A stretch of 5,652 bases of DNA from assembly GCA_903970565.1 (NCBI GenBank), contig CAJCJE010000048.1:1-5652 (forward strand), in the 5' to 3' direction. Each line of letters opens with the position of its first letter. The first letter of the stretch is position 1. The notes beneath the pieces are model-generated. The model was not told the origin of the DNA. It did not search any database and saw nothing but the letters and a program-made list of their open reading frames with translations. This DNA is from Candidatus Melainabacteria bacterium (GTDB lineage: Bacteria > Actinomycetota > Actinomycetes > Mycobacteriales > Pseudonocardiaceae). The position numbers and the translations under genes were made by a program. Positions 5,595 through 5,652 of the stretch are shown one piece after another.

Positions 5595-5652
5595 GTGGAG
5601 GGCTCCAGAACCGAGACACGGCAGAGCGCGTGGCCCGACCGCCTGCTCGGCC
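5595..5652 (+). CDS. Start of an unidentified gene (3' end outside window)
   Basis: A GTG at 5595 follows a strong ribosome binding site by five bases and opens a frame that stays open to the end of the window. The 19 visible residues are (M)EGSRTETRQSAWPDRLLG. Seventeen of the 19 codons end in G or C, as in the real genes of this window and better than the overlapping first frame. The segment is polar and charged, without signal peptide features. Too little is visible to name a family. It is separated from the biosynthetic genes by over 1 kb, so it probably has its own promoter. Confidence 0.5.
   Translation, partial: MEGSRTETRQSAWPDRLLG

Noticed and set aside
5245..5619. A 124-codon minus-strand frame
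   Set aside because: It has no ribosome binding site, no motif, and a palindrome-rich underlying sequence.
5452..5652. First-frame stretch giving VTPEGELVTPIGGADLPVV, open to the window end
   Set aside because: It has no usable start, its codon bias weakens after about 5550, and it conflicts with the better-supported third-frame start at 5595.
4510..5652. Search for tRNA, CRISPR array, transposase or attachment site
   Set aside because: No cloverleaf, regularly spaced repeat set, or transposase/integrase motif was found. The repeats present are single pairs or palindromes.

Overview
This is high-GC DNA with strong third-position G/C bias in its coding parts, typical of an antibiotic-producing actinomycete (Streptomyces/Pseudonocardiales type; the genus cannot be fixed from the sequence). 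It looks like the 3' end of a secondary-metabolite operon followed by about 1.1 kb of structured, mostly non-coding DNA and the first codons of another gene.

Bases 1-4509 hold four co-directional genes on the + strand with 34-60 bp gaps. They are: (i) the 3' part of a nonribosomal peptide synthetase ending in an adenylation domain plus a carrier (PCP) domain; (ii) a GT1-type glycosyltransferase; (iii) a CYP105-like cytochrome P450; (iv) a small three-cysteine [3Fe-4S] ferredoxin that is the likely redox partner of the P450. The protein of gene (i) stops just after the carrier domain with no condensation or thioesterase domain after it. A plausible reading is that an amino acid is activated and held on the carrier, the P450/ferredoxin pair oxidises either that thioester or the finished product, and the glycosyltransferase adds a sugar. 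The order of steps and the product are inference. The adenylation pocket, read by eye, matches no specificity code I can name with confidence.

Bases 4510-5594 contain no convincing intact gene. They contain two long hairpins (4614-4641 and 4693-4741) that probably end the operon transcript, a separated 10-bp inverted repeat (4750-4820), and a candidate promoter (4993-5022). They also contain a short stretch with coding-like codon usage that needs a one-base frame correction (about 5163-5358, possible gene remnant) and crosses a perfect 16-bp and a perfect 28-bp palindrome. Further on lie a 10-bp direct repeat with 21-bp period and two more palindromes, the last overlapping the ribosome-binding site of the gene starting at 5595. 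Only 19 codons of that gene are visible and it cannot be identified.

No RNA gene, CRISPR array, transposase or integrase was seen. The biosynthetic families are known ones; the least explained part is the palindrome-rich block 5230-5590.
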